64,000 nt of DNA from JAAYJG01 sp964450305 (GCA_964450305.1 CAYVFB010000009.1:1-64000), one strand, 5' to 3'. Counted from the stretch's first letter, positions 36,897 through 44,849 are shown. Notes: generated by a model not told the origin, from the letters alone. Translations and numbers: made by a program.

Positions 36897-37667
36897 TTAA
36901 CCATTGGCATTGCGAAATGCTTCATATTTTCTGCCCAGATATTGAAAGTCGGGCTTGACAATCAGGTCCATCAGGTAGGCCGAGGTTTCAGAGCCATAGC
37001 TTCTGTTTCTGTTCAGGTCACGGATGATCCCTGCAGCGGTTTTAACTCCTATTCCATGCCCATAATAATATCCGTCTAAAAGCTGGATCACATTCTCACC
37101 CTGCCATTCCGGTGTATCCGGGTTTACATCCGGGTTCTTGAAATACAGGCAGTCCCCGGGCAATGAGTCTTCCACCCCTTGATGAGTGCCCACGCCCAGG
37201 TCTTTGTCCAGGTACTTCCAGTCCATCAGGTAAATATCTGAAAAAAGCATATCAAACAGTTCAGCCGGTAAAGCTTCTACGATTGCAAGGTAAAACACCA
37301 TCACGATGGCGGTAGCGCATTCAGTACCATAGCGCCTGCTGTTTTTAGTAATGTCCAGGACTGCCTCATGCGGATTAGCCGTTTTTTTCAGTCTGAAGCC
37401 GCCCTCCTCTGTCTTATCCCAATATTGTGTATTGCATATGGCATCCTTAAAGAGCCTGAAGGTAAAAAAGCTGTTGTTCAGCCGTTCTGATGCATTGACA
37501 AGCTCTTTTCGTAAATTCAGCTCAAAATGCAGCAACGCCTCTGATGGGTATGAAAAAACCGTTTCGGCAGACAGCATTTTCTCCAGGATCGCGCGTTCGA
37601 TAGTATCTCCCCGCCCATATCCAAAATCCTGGCCGCTCATAATCTTTTTCCCGTCAATGATTAGCAT
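36897..37667 (-). CDS. tgl: Spore-coat protein-glutamine gamma-glutamyltransferase (transglutaminase Tgl)
   Basis: 256 residues from the ATG at 37667, preceded by AAAGGAG; the longer frame runs into a palindromic repeat. The family signature RRYGTECATAIVMVFYLAI carries the catalytic Cys117, and LPGDCLYFKNPDVNPDTPEW, GENVIQLLDG and YYGHGIGV follow as in Bacillus Tgl. The enzyme cross-links lysine and glutamine side chains of coat proteins during sporulation. It stands alone on the minus strand, divergent from the GntR operon, so sigma-K control is plausible, though no promoter was assigned. Confidence 0.9.
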   Translation of the reverse strand: MLIIDGKKIMSGQDFGYGRGDTIERAILEKMLSAETVFSYPSEALLHFELNLRKELVNASERLNNSFFTFRLFKDAICNTQYWDKTEEGGFRLKKTANPHEAVLDITKNSRRYGTECATAIVMVFYLAIVEALPAELFDMLFSDIYLMDWKYLDKDLGVGTHQGVEDSLPGDCLYFKNPDVNPDTPEWQGENVIQLLDGYYYGHGIGVKTAAGIIRDLNRNRSYGSETSAYLMDLIVKPDFQYLGRKYEAFRNANG

Positions 37668-37714
37668 GGGTTTCTCTCCTTTGTCATCTTTTACTTCATC
37701 ATATGTGAGGAAAT

Positions 37715-37797
37715 GGGACAGGTACCTTGTCCAGCCTGGCGGGGATTTACATTGGGGACAGGTTCCTGTGTAAATATTTACAGAGGAACCTGTCCCT
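37715..37797. repeat. GGGGACA-type palindromic (REP-like) element
   Basis: GGGGACAGGTTCC (37754-37766) and GGAACCTGTCCC (37785-37796) flank a perfect inner palindrome TGTAAATATTTACA (37769-37782), so the whole ~43 bp is almost perfectly self-complementary. A partial copy, GGGACAGGTACCTTGTCC, lies at 37715-37732. Such palindromes are known as REP/BIME elements mobilised by RAYT-type Y1 transposases; no such transposase is in the window. Confidence 0.7.
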
Positions 37798-37822
37798 GGT
37801 GTAAATATTCCTGACGAGGGGG

Positions 37823-37880
37823 TTGACATCGTTGATGATCGGTTGTATTATTGTATTAAGCGCTTAATACAATAATACAA
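37823..37880 (+). promoter_or_regulatory. GntR operon promoter with a 38-bp perfect palindromic operator
   Basis: TTGACA (37823-37828), 17-bp spacer, TATTAT (37846-37851). From 37843 to 37880 the sequence is a perfect 38-bp palindrome: each half reads TTGTATTATTGTATTAAGC from its outside end. It overlaps the -10 box and runs up to the ribosome binding site AAGGAG. It most likely binds the GntR protein encoded next and autoregulates the operon. Confidence 0.75.
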
Positions 37881-37892
37881 AGGAGTGATCGC

Positions 37893-38264
37893 ATGTCTTG
37901 GGACTTAAAGTCGGATCGTCCAATCTATGCCCAGTTGATTGAGCAGCTGGAATTGAAGATATGTTCGGGCATTTATGCGTTGGGAACTAAGCTTCCATCT
38001 GTCCGTGATCTGGCGCAGGAAGCCTCGGTAAATCCAAATACAATGCAACGGGCCCTGGCGAAGCTAGAAGAAGACGGTTTGCTGTATACCAACCGCACAA
38101 GCGGCAGGTTTGTAACGGAGGATGTTAAAATGGTTCATAAAGCAAAAAACAGACTGGCACAGGAGCAAATACAGGAATTTCTTGAGAAAATGAAACGATT
38201 GGGTTTTGATCAGAAGGATATCCTGGATATTCTTGCAAACATGCTGGAGGAGGCGAAAAAATGA
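37893..38264 (+). CDS. GntR-family regulator, YtrA subfamily
   Basis: 123 residues. A winged-helix GntR domain fills residues ~5-75 (PIYAQLIEQLELKICSGIYA, LPSVRDLAQEASVNPNTMQR, LEEDGLLYTNRTSGRFV); instead of a large effector domain there is only a ~45-residue helical tail for dimerisation, which defines the YtrA group. YtrA regulators repress the ABC transporter operon that follows them and respond to cell-wall antibiotics or similar stress. Its gene overlaps the ATPase gene by 4 bp (ATGA). A palindromic operator precedes the gene. Confidence 0.9.
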   Translation: MSWDLKSDRPIYAQLIEQLELKICSGIYALGTKLPSVRDLAQEASVNPNTMQRALAKLEEDGLLYTNRTSGRFVTEDVKMVHKAKNRLAQEQIQEFLEKMKRLGFDQKDILDILANMLEEAKK

Positions 38265-38959
38265 ACAGTATTCTACAGTGCACAAACCTTTCAAAAGCCT
38301 TCGGAACAACCATGGCGCTGAAGAACGTAAACCTGGAAATCGCACGCGGAAGGATTGTAGGCCTGCTTGGCCCGAATGGCAGTGGAAAAAGCACTTTCAT
38401 CAAGCTGTGCAATGAGCTGTTGAACCCGACAGGTGGTGAAATCAGGATTGGGGGTTTTCAGCCAGGTGTTGAAACCAAAAAGATCGTATCCTACCTGCCT
38501 GAAAAAACCTATTTGAATGACTGGATGAAGGTTTCCGAGATCATCAGCTTTTTTAAAGACTTTTATACCGACTTCAGCAGCGAAAAGGCTTTTGATATGC
38601 TGAAAAGGCTGAATATTGAACCCACAAACAGGCTGAAAACCCTTTCAAAGGGCACAAAGGAAAAAGTGCAGCTGATTCTGGTGATGAGCCGGGAAGCACA
38701 GCTGTATCTGCTCGATGAACCCATCGGCGGCGTTGACCCGGCTGCCAGAGATTATATTCTTGACACAATCCTTAAAAACTACAATGAGGAAGCAACGGTT
38801 ATTCTGTCCACCCATTTAATTTCTGATATCGAGAAGATCCTGGATGATATCATCTTTCTTAAGGACGGGCAGGTAGTACTTCAGAAGACCGTGGATGAGA
38901 TTCGCGATGAATCCGGAAAATCCGTTGATGCATTGTTCAGGGAGGTATTCAGATGTTAG
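38261..38959 (+). CDS. ABC transporter ATP-binding protein (YtrB-like)
   Basis: 232 residues. Walker A GPNGSGKST near residue 40, signature-like LSKGTKEKV (a variant of LSGGQ), Walker B LYLLDEPIGGVD, and H-loop STHLISD. The variant signature is usual in the YtrB/antibiotic-export ATPases that work with two membrane-spanning permeases. Translationally coupled to GntR upstream (4-bp overlap) and the permease downstream (7-bp overlap). Substrate unknown; export or stress response is inferred from the YtrA-type regulator. Confidence 0.88.
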   Translation: MNSILQCTNLSKAFGTTMALKNVNLEIARGRIVGLLGPNGSGKSTFIKLCNELLNPTGGEIRIGGFQPGVETKKIVSYLPEKTYLNDWMKVSEIISFFKDFYTDFSSEKAFDMLKRLNIEPTNRLKTLSKGTKEKVQLILVMSREAQLYLLDEPIGGVDPAARDYILDTILKNYNEEATVILSTHLISDIEKILDDIIFLKDGQVVLQKTVDEIRDESGKSVDALFREVFRC

Positions 38960-39738
38960 GAAAATTAATGAAATATGAGATAAAAGCCACCGCTCGCTGG
39001 TTCCTGCCTATCTATGCCGCTATTCTTCTTTTTGCGGGCATCAACAGATTACTGTTTACAGACCCGATGATCATGGATGGTCCTGGCTTCTCCTTCCGGG
39101 AAATCATGTCCGGTTTGTCCATATTCATATACGTCATTTTGTTCATAGGGCTTATGGCCGTAACCTTTGTGGTCTGCATCATCAGGTTTTACAAAAGCCT
39201 GCTGGGTGATGAGGGATATCTGATGTTTACGCTGCCCGTGAAAACCTGGAAGCATATTGTTAACAAGCTTCTGATCGCTATGATGTGGAATGTGGCAAGC
39301 ATATTGTTTGCGATTCTTTCAATCCTCATCATGATCCCCGGGTCGGAATTGGCTAAAATGGGAGAATTCTTCGCTGAACTCCGTATGATTTTTGGCCTTG
39401 GAGGGGCTTTTACGATTCCGCTGCTGACATTAGTTACCATAATATTTGGAGTGCTGCAAATTTATGCTGCAATTGCATTGGGACATTTGTCCAACAAACA
39501 TAAGCTCCTCGTTTCCTTCGCAAGTTATATTGGAATCAATACCGTATGCCAGTTTTTCATGATGCTGGCGATGCCAGGTTTTTTGAACATAATGTATACG
39601 GTCAACGGTGAAGTGGATAATATCACCGGCCCGCTGAATCAAACCATGCTGGTGACCATTGCACTCAGCACGATAATGGCTGCAGGCTGCTATGTGCTGA
39701 CCAACAGGATTCTGAAAAAGAAGCTGAACCTTGAATAA
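38953..39738 (+). CDS. ABC-2 type transporter membrane protein
   Basis: 261 residues with about six hydrophobic segments (for example FLPIYAAILLFAGINRLLF, SIFIYVILFIGLMAVTFVVC, MLVTIALSTIMAAGCYVL). No sequence motif beyond the membrane profile was recognised; the loop FYKSLLGDEGYLMFTLPVK resembles other ABC permeases next to YtrA/YtrB genes. It partners the overlapping ATPase. A GC hairpin with no long T-run follows (39770-39803). Function beyond transport is not deducible. Confidence 0.8.
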   Translation: MLGKLMKYEIKATARWFLPIYAAILLFAGINRLLFTDPMIMDGPGFSFREIMSGLSIFIYVILFIGLMAVTFVVCIIRFYKSLLGDEGYLMFTLPVKTWKHIVNKLLIAMMWNVASILFAILSILIMIPGSELAKMGEFFAELRMIFGLGGAFTIPLLTLVTIIFGVLQIYAAIALGHLSNKHKLLVSFASYIGINTVCQFFMMLAMPGFLNIMYTVNGEVDNITGPLNQTMLVTIALSTIMAAGCYVLTNRILKKKLNLE

Positions 39739-40337
39739 CTGAACGTTCATACCTCCAAAGCTCACAACTGCTTCGGAGGGGCAATCCGCCCTTCTGAAGC
39801 GGTTTGCTGAGTAAGCTTCATTTGATAACTGAAAACTGGTGGGTGCGTTATCCAGTCGTAATTGTTTCTTTTTCCGGTATGTTTTTTTCATCCAGGCCTT
39901 TCACCGGGACATATTGCGTTCGATAACGAGCCTTTTGAAATAAGCAGTCGGACACCTCATCAACTTAAAAACCGGCTGCTTATTGTTTTATCAAGTGCTC
40001 GCGGATCATTCATAACTATCAGAGATAGTTATGAACTGGTTGCACATAAAAATATTGATGTTTTTGTGTGTAGGAGGCGCTTTCAACGGCTATACGTATT
40101 TTAAAAAATGTGGTTTGGCGCGTAATTCGTGTAAGCACTCATTGAACTATGGAACCTAAACACGCGTGCTGAGAGGTCTTGCCATACACGCAGCTGTTAA
40201 TATATCGCTATTTTATTGCACATTTATGAGTCCAGTCTCACCATCCACGTACCTGACTTCTTTGGTCAGGACATGATGTTGTCAGGACATCCGGTGCATA
40301 TGTTGTCGAGATGTTCTATTCAGAAACCGACTTATGA
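39739..40337. other. Long gene-free region with hairpins and short direct repeats
   Basis: Holds a stem-loop CTGCTTCGGAGGGGC / GCCCTTCTGAAGCGG (39770-39803), which may end the ABC operon, and a perfect 10-bp stem CATAACTATC / GATAGTTATG (40011-40033). It also holds CCTGAC / GTCAGG (40252-40270) and GTCAGGACAT repeated at 40265-40274 and 40281-40290, with a degenerate third copy near 40305. The last group resembles the multiple terminal repeats of IS21-type elements, but no transposase is present. The short open frame at 39862-40104 is not supported. Confidence 0.4.
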
Positions 40338-40940
40338 CTATTTCAAAAAATCCTGGTTCCACATCAGCTTCTCAGCAACCTTCATATAGTTATTCCGATA
40401 AGGGATTTCATTGTTTGCAATCAGTATGGCTATGCCGTGGACAAGACCCCAGCTGTATAGCATCAGTTGGTCCTTATCCATCCCGGAAGTCTCGGCTTGT
40501 TCCGCGTAACGTTCAAGCGCACTGAAGAATGTCGCAAAAGGATGCCCTTCTATAATTTCATATCCCTGACATTCACCAGGATGATTCATCTCCTCCGGCT
40601 TTTTGTTCAGGAAAATGAGTCGCAGATATTCAGGGTGTTCAACGAAAAAACGTATATAGGCCGTACCCATCTCACTAAGCTGGCTTCTCGGGTCTTCAGG
40701 GTGTTTTTGAACTGCCTGCTCAAGGCTGAGATTAAACTGTTGCATGACATACATGACCATGGCATGGATCAGTTCATCTTTATCTTTAAAGTGCCGGTAT
40801 GGCGCAGTTTGGCTGACACCGCATTCTTTTGCCACCTTACGCAAAGAGAAGCTCTCGTAGCCGTCCCGGTTCAATAGGCTAATCCCTGATTCAATCAACG
40901 CGAGCTTCAAATCTCCATGATGATACTTCTTTTCAGGCAA
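40338..40940 (-). CDS. TetR-family transcriptional regulator
   Basis: 200 residues when started at the TTG at 40940, which has AAAGGA nine bases upstream; upstream frame extension runs into the gap-flanking repeat. The N-terminal HTH (residues ~5-55: YHHGDLKLALIESGISLLNR, ESFSLRKVAKECGVSQTAPY, RHFKDKDELI) is typical TetR. The C-terminal ligand domain resembles the TetR_C WHG group (LMLYSWGLVHGIAILI). It is divergent from the flavoprotein operon, whose promoter carries tandem palindromes; binding of this regulator there is a position-based inference. Confidence 0.87.
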   Translation of the reverse strand: MPEKKYHHGDLKLALIESGISLLNRDGYESFSLRKVAKECGVSQTAPYRHFKDKDELIHAMVMYVMQQFNLSLEQAVQKHPEDPRSQLSEMGTAYIRFFVEHPEYLRLIFLNKKPEEMNHPGECQGYEIIEGHPFATFFSALERYAEQAETSGMDKDQLMLYSWGLVHGIAILIANNEIPYRNNYMKVAEKLMWNQDFLK

Positions 40941-40963
40941 GAAAATCAGTCCTTTCTTATAGG

Positions 40964-41228
40964 TGGGGGACACGCCCGGGTTGCATGGACGAGCAGCCAG
41001 GACGCTTGGGCGAGCAACAAGCTTTAGCCTGTGACCCGCCAAGCTTTGGCTTGCGACCAGCCGCTGNNNNNNNNNNNNNNNNNNNNNNNNNNNNNNNNNN
41101 NNNNNNNNNNNNNNNNNNNNNNNNNNNNNNNNNNNNNNNNNNNNNNNNNNNNNNNNNNNNNNNNNNCAAGCTTTGGCTTGCGACCAGCCGCTGTTTCGCG
41201 GGTCTGGCTTTTTGCGGAATGTCCCCCA
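40964..41228. repeat. Repeat element with inverted ends, tandem 22-bp units and an internal assembly gap
   Basis: TGGGGGACA (40964-40972) and TGTCCCCCA (41220-41228) are perfect inverted ends. Inside, CAAGCTTTAGCCTGTGACCC (from 41018) is followed directly by a second unit from 41040, CAAGCTTTGGCTTGCGACCA. The 27 bases at 41040-41066 reappear exactly at 41167-41193 on the other side of the N run. This is a tandem repeat that the assembler could not close. Confidence 0.75.
41067..41166. other. Assembly gap of 100 N
   Basis: Exactly 100 unknown bases, a common placeholder length, so the true size is not known. The flanks are identical 27-bp repeats. Confidence 0.98.
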
Positions 41229-41287
41229 TTTTAATTTCTCACTTCATCTCTTCGGTCTTAATCTTTACTTATATTTAAGTTACCCCT

Positions 41288-41340
41288 GGAAGATCCTTCA
41301 CTTCGTTCAGCAGGCTACGCCTCTTACCTGTGAACAGTAT
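41288..41340 (+). repeat. MITE-like repeat family 1, fragment E
   Basis: AGATCCTTCACTTCGTTCAG, then CAGGCTACGCCTCTTACCTG and TGAACAGTAT: the right-hand end of the family 1 element. Confidence 0.7.
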
Positions 41341-41391
41341 TTCGCTTTTGAAATTGTGGAGTTTCCCCATACAGAAACATTATATCAAATG

Positions 41392-41443
41392 ATGTTGACA
41401 GAGTAAACATTCCGTGATATATTTATGTTGACACTGTTAACAT
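41392..41443 (+). promoter_or_regulatory. Flavoprotein operon promoter with two matching 19-bp operators
   Basis: TTGACA (41395-41400), 17-bp spacer, TATATT (41418-41423). Operator 1 is ATGTTGACAGAGTAAACAT (41392-41410), covering the -35. Operator 2 is ATGTTGACACTGTTAACAT (41425-41443), near the start point. Both are imperfect palindromes of the same sequence, centred 33 bp apart. Likely bound by the divergent TetR protein. Confidence 0.7.
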
Positions 41444-41456
41444 TAGGAGGTTTTAT

Positions 41457-42014
41457 ATGAAAGCGTTGATCATTTCAGACAGTGAATATCGGACAGAAAC
41501 CTTCGGACATCTCGAGGGGCTGGTACATAAATATCTGCTGCAGAAGGGTTTTGATATTGAAGATGTTCGGATTGAAAAGGATGAGCTGGGTTATTGTATG
41601 GGTTGCTTTGGATGCTGGGTGAAAAAGCCCGGAGAGTGTGTCATCAATGACAGAATGGGTTCCATTAACCACTCCTTCATCAACAGCGATGTGGCCTTAT
41701 ATCTCAGCCCCATTGTGTTCGGTCAGTATTCGTGCAACATTAAAACTGTGCTGGATCGGTGGCTGCCGAACATTCTTCCCTTTTTCATCACAAGGAAGGA
41801 CGGCTCAACCATCCATCCGGCGCGGTATAAGGAGTACCCATTATCGATTATGATAGGCTATGCAAACGATTTATCGGATGAGGACAAGAAGCTTTTCACC
41901 GATATCAATAAACACCGCAGTAACCTCGGGGTCTTGTTTTATCAGGATATTGACATGGAAATAATAAAAGCATTGGATCAAATTAGTTTAAAAAAGCAGG
42001 GAGATGAAATATGA
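41457..42014 (+). CDS. Flavodoxin-like NAD(P)H-dependent oxidoreductase
   Basis: 185 residues; AGGAGG site before the ATG. Flavodoxin fold with FMN-phosphate loop region near the N-terminus (ISDSEYRTETFGHLEG, an atypical variant of GSPR.NGNT). The segment YCMGCFGCWVKKPGECVIND is the conserved iron-sulfur-flavoprotein/NADPH-FMN reductase CxGCxxC region, and VVALYLSPIVFGQYS-like text is FMN-binding. It may reduce quinones, nitro-compounds or diazo groups. The gene overlaps the next flavoprotein gene (TGA within ATGA). Control by the TetR regulator is inferred from the operators. Confidence 0.78.
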   Translation: MKALIISDSEYRTETFGHLEGLVHKYLLQKGFDIEDVRIEKDELGYCMGCFGCWVKKPGECVINDRMGSINHSFINSDVALYLSPIVFGQYSCNIKTVLDRWLPNILPFFITRKDGSTIHPARYKEYPLSIMIGYANDLSDEDKKLFTDINKHRSNLGVLFYQDIDMEIIKALDQISLKKQGDEI

Positions 42015-42700
42015 TGCAGGAAATGAAGAGAGTCGTTTTTATTAACGGCAGCCCCAAGATGTCCAACCCCTCTGCTTCAAATTTCTTGAACAGTTATGGG
42101 GAAGGTTTTATGAAGTCCGATAAATTCCAGGTTTTCAGGGTAAATGTGCGGGATGGTCATACCCATAAAAGCTGGGAAAAAGACTTTAGTTTGATGCTCA
42201 ATGCCGATGCCCTTGTGTTTACGTTTCCACTGTACATATTCTGCCTGCCAGCAATTTTGATGCGGTTTTTACAGGATTTTAATGTTTTTTTAAGCAGTAA
42301 TGGCGGATATGCCATAAAACCAAGGGTCTATGCTATTGTGAACTGTGGGTTCCCGGAAAGCGGTATCAATAGTGAAGCCATAAGTGTAATTGAAAGCTTC
42401 AGTAAGAAAACCGGAGCCGACTTCCGTTTCGGGATCATGCTTGGCGGCGGGGGAATGCTTTCTGATAGTATGAAGGACATCCCCTACATGAAGCAAACAT
42501 TCATGACGCTCGACAACGGCTTCAGTTTCATGGCGCAGGATATTCAGGGCAAATCAACCGAGCCTGTGAAGAACTTTTCCAGCGATCTGGGGTTCCCACG
42601 GAAACTTTACTTGTTTATGGCCGACAAAGGCTGGATCCAAACAGCCCGAAAAAATGGACTGAAGAAAAAGCAATTATACGCAAGGCCTTACCTGGATTAA
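42011..42700 (+). CDS. Second flavodoxin-like NAD(P)H-dependent oxidoreductase
   Basis: 229 residues, starting in the ATGA overlap with the preceding gene; a second in-frame ATG lies 3 bases on. The N-terminus VVFINGSPKMSNPSASNFLN is the FMN-phosphate-binding loop of flavodoxin-like reductases. The centre has DALVFTFPLYIFCLPAILMRF and VYAIVNCGFPESGINSEAIS. The pair of different flavoproteins in one operon suggests an electron-transfer pair or heteromer; no substrate is evident. A strong terminator follows. Confidence 0.78.
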   Translation: MMQEMKRVVFINGSPKMSNPSASNFLNSYGEGFMKSDKFQVFRVNVRDGHTHKSWEKDFSLMLNADALVFTFPLYIFCLPAILMRFLQDFNVFLSSNGGYAIKPRVYAIVNCGFPESGINSEAISVIESFSKKTGADFRFGIMLGGGGMLSDSMKDIPYMKQTFMTLDNGFSFMAQDIQGKSTEPVKNFSSDLGFPRKLYLFMADKGWIQTARKNGLKKKQLYARPYLD

Positions 42701-42710
42701 TGCCGACACA

Positions 42711-42746
42711 GGGGGATGGGGAAGCCATCCCCCTTATGCTTTACTT
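42711..42746 (+). terminator. Terminator after the flavoprotein operon
   Basis: GGGGGATGG (42711-42719) pairs perfectly with CCATCCCCC (42725-42733) around GGAAG, then TTATGCTTTACTT. Confidence 0.85.
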
Positions 42747-42771
42747 CCGAGCCAGAATTTCCTTTGTATAT

Positions 42772-42860
42772 CGAGGCTCCAAAGTCCTCGCTAATTTTTT
42801 ACCCAAAGTTAAAAAACGTGTTCTAATGTATTTTTAAGCCAAAGGCTAAAACCATATTTT
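42772..42860. repeat. Palindromic repeat family 2, probable degenerate copy 5
   Basis: AATGTATTTTTAAGCC - AAA - GGCTAAAACCATATTTTT is a self-complementary unit similar in layout to copies 3 and 4; the flanks are diverged. It fills the convergent gap before lepB. Confidence 0.35.
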
Positions 42861-42905
42861 TACAGCGGTTATAAAGCGTGTGTTGGAGGGTACCAGTCAT
42901 TCATT

Positions 42906-43502
42906 TCACGGCTTGCCCATCTCATTGAGCGGCAACAACCTGAAAACAACCTTTCCTTCAATATGATCCAGATTAATCGGGCCGAAATAGCGGCTGTCCT
43001 TGCTAACTGCCCTGTTATCACCCATGACGTAGACATAACCTTCCGGCACAATTTCGGAAACCATCTCATTGGGAGTAAGGGTTTTTATATACTGCTCCTC
43101 CATTTTTTCACCATTGACATAAACATAACCGCCCTTTATGGTCAGTTCGTCACCACCTACGGCGATGACCCTTTTAATCAGACGATCCTCCCGCTTTTGC
43201 TTTTTAAGCTTCAGGCTGATATCGTTGAAAAAAATTTTAACCCTCTCCAGGATACCGTCGGTTTCTTCATCCTGAAGAAATACAATGATGTCTCCGCGCA
43301 CCGGTTCATGGATCTTATAAGAAATCCGCTCCATCACCAGCTTCTGCCCTTCGATAAGAGTATCCTCCATGGAGCTCTGATCTACCACGGTCATCGCAAA
43401 GACCTGTGTATGCAGGATTGATGCGATAATGAACGCTGAAAATAAATATAAAAACCATTCAATGACTTCTCTGATCACCCTATTCTGTGCTTTTTTCTCC
43501 AT
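42906..43502 (-). CDS. lepB: Signal peptidase I
   Basis: 198 residues with one N-terminal membrane anchor (WFLYLFSAFIIASILHTQVF). Cleaves signal peptides from exported proteins outside the membrane. The catalytic Ser44 lies in DQSSMEDTL and the general base Lys110 in LIKRVIAVGGD; the C-terminal box MGDNRAVSKDSRYFGP is intact. The segment at residues ~80-105 (VKIFFNDISLKLKKQKRED) is a longer-than-usual charged insertion before the Lys. GGGAG precedes the ATG. Monocistronic, near lspA but on the opposite strand. Confidence 0.93.
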   Translation of the reverse strand: MEKKAQNRVIREVIEWFLYLFSAFIIASILHTQVFAMTVVDQSSMEDTLIEGQKLVMERISYKIHEPVRGDIIVFLQDEETDGILERVKIFFNDISLKLKKQKREDRLIKRVIAVGGDELTIKGGYVYVNGEKMEEQYIKTLTPNEMVSEIVPEGYVYVMGDNRAVSKDSRYFGPINLDHIEGKVVFRLLPLNEMGKP

Positions 43503-43660
43503 CGTTTTTCTCCCTGTTTACTTTATTATACAACTTAACTCTCCAGTCTCAACTTGTGAGCAGTGTTTAAAGACATTGGTGATGTGATATCACACCATCA
43601 TTGGTGACCTGCTGTGCAGGCAATCCCCCAAAGCACTGCGGGAAAGCTGAGTGGGTTATC

Positions 43661-44434
43661 TCATTTTCTTCTTGCCGTGAAGAAGAACCTGGGAAACCTG
43701 AAAAGGATTTCTCCGTTCTTCTGTTTTGGGTATGCCCTCATCAGCATTTGAAGGATATCCTCTTCGAACTCTTTGCTGTGCTCTTCTGTCAAAACGGCCA
43801 GGTACGGCCTTAGCCCCGTGCTGCGGTACCACTCCATAATATCCTGCCAGGACTTCATCACATGGTAGTATGTCGTGTTCCAGATTGAGAACTCATCCGT
43901 GCAGTCAGATAAAACATCGAAATACTCGCCTTGTGAAAGCGTATAAAAGTTCCGTTGCTCCGGGAAACAGGCACGCCACTTTTCAGAAGAACTGACTTCC
44001 TTGATAATCCTGTGAATCGGCTCATCAAAGTTCATCGGGATTTGAACCGCAAGAACCCCACCCTTTTTCAGAAGGCTCAGCATCTGCGGAATCAGCCCTG
44101 AATGATCCGGTACCCATTGGATACAGGCATTTGAAAACACAATATCAAAATCGTGATCCAACCGTGACAGTTCGCAGCTGATATCACAAATGCAAAAATC
44201 AAGTTTCGGGTATTTCTCTTTGGCTGCCGTGATCATGTTTTGAGAACTGTCGACCCCAAGAATATAAGCATTGCTGAACATCTCTGCCAGGACCTGGGTG
44301 CTGTTTCCAGGGCCGCAACCAAGGTCTGCGATTTTTTGAGGATTGACCGCATCAATTCGGGTTGCCAGATCAATCGCTGGCTGCGTACGCTCATTTTTAA
44401 ATTTTAGATATTGAGTTGAATTCCAGTCTGCCAT
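43661..44434 (-). CDS. Trans-aconitate 2-methyltransferase-like SAM methyltransferase
   Basis: 257 residues from the ATG at 44434 (AAGGA about ten bases upstream). The protein opens with the Tam-like phrase ADWNSTQYLKFKNERTQPAI, followed by motif I IADLGCGPGNSTQVLAE, motif II ILGVDSSQNMI and DIVFSNACIQWVPDH. It resembles E. coli Tam, which methylates trans-aconitate, an aconitase-side product. Homologues exist with other substrates, so the name is a family label. Monocistronic. Confidence 0.78.
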   Translation of the reverse strand: MADWNSTQYLKFKNERTQPAIDLATRIDAVNPQKIADLGCGPGNSTQVLAEMFSNAYILGVDSSQNMITAAKEKYPKLDFCICDISCELSRLDHDFDIVFSNACIQWVPDHSGLIPQMLSLLKKGGVLAVQIPMNFDEPIHRIIKEVSSSEKWRACFPEQRNFYTLSQGEYFDVLSDCTDEFSIWNTTYYHVMKSWQDIMEWYRSTGLRPYLAVLTEEHSKEFEEDILQMLMRAYPKQKNGEILFRFPRFFFTARRK

Positions 44435-44849
44435 GTGGTTTACCGTCCTTCGTTTTACCTGATCCAATTTATCAAACGCCTTATTTTGCTACCGGGATAA
44501 AACAGTCCCTCAAAAACTGTTCAATACTGTAATGATGCTTTTTTGAATTGATTCCGCATCACTCTGTAATAGGAGTTTCTTCCATTATACAGCTTATAAC
44601 GCATTCTTCAATACTATTTCTCTGTCAAAACCCAGACAGAAAAGTATAAGCGCAAAACCATGATAAAAATAACCTTCTGTGGAATGTGATCCACGCACGA
44701 CTTTCAGCCCCGAACAAAAAAATTTGAAATGATTTGCATGAATATTTATCGTTTATCCTGAATGTGTGGTAAAATAGACTAACTGAGCCGTATGGCTGCA
44801 ACCTCTTTCCGGTTATCCGGAACAAGCAAACAATGAAAAGGTGATGTTT
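44435..44849. other. Gene-free region upstream of lspA
   Basis: Mostly AT-rich. An extended -10 TGGTAAAAT (TAAAAT at 44770-44775) with a weak TTATCG 18 bp upstream (44746-44751) is a likely lspA promoter. Nothing else recognised. Confidence 0.4.

Noticed and set aside
39862..40104. Small plus-strand protein of 80 residues
   Set aside because: No ribosome binding site, no recognisable domain, and the frame runs through hairpins and repeat-like DNA.
41018..41193. CRISPR array at the assembly gap
   Set aside because: The 22-bp units abut directly without spacers, are themselves hairpins, and no cas genes are near. A tandem repeat element explains it better.
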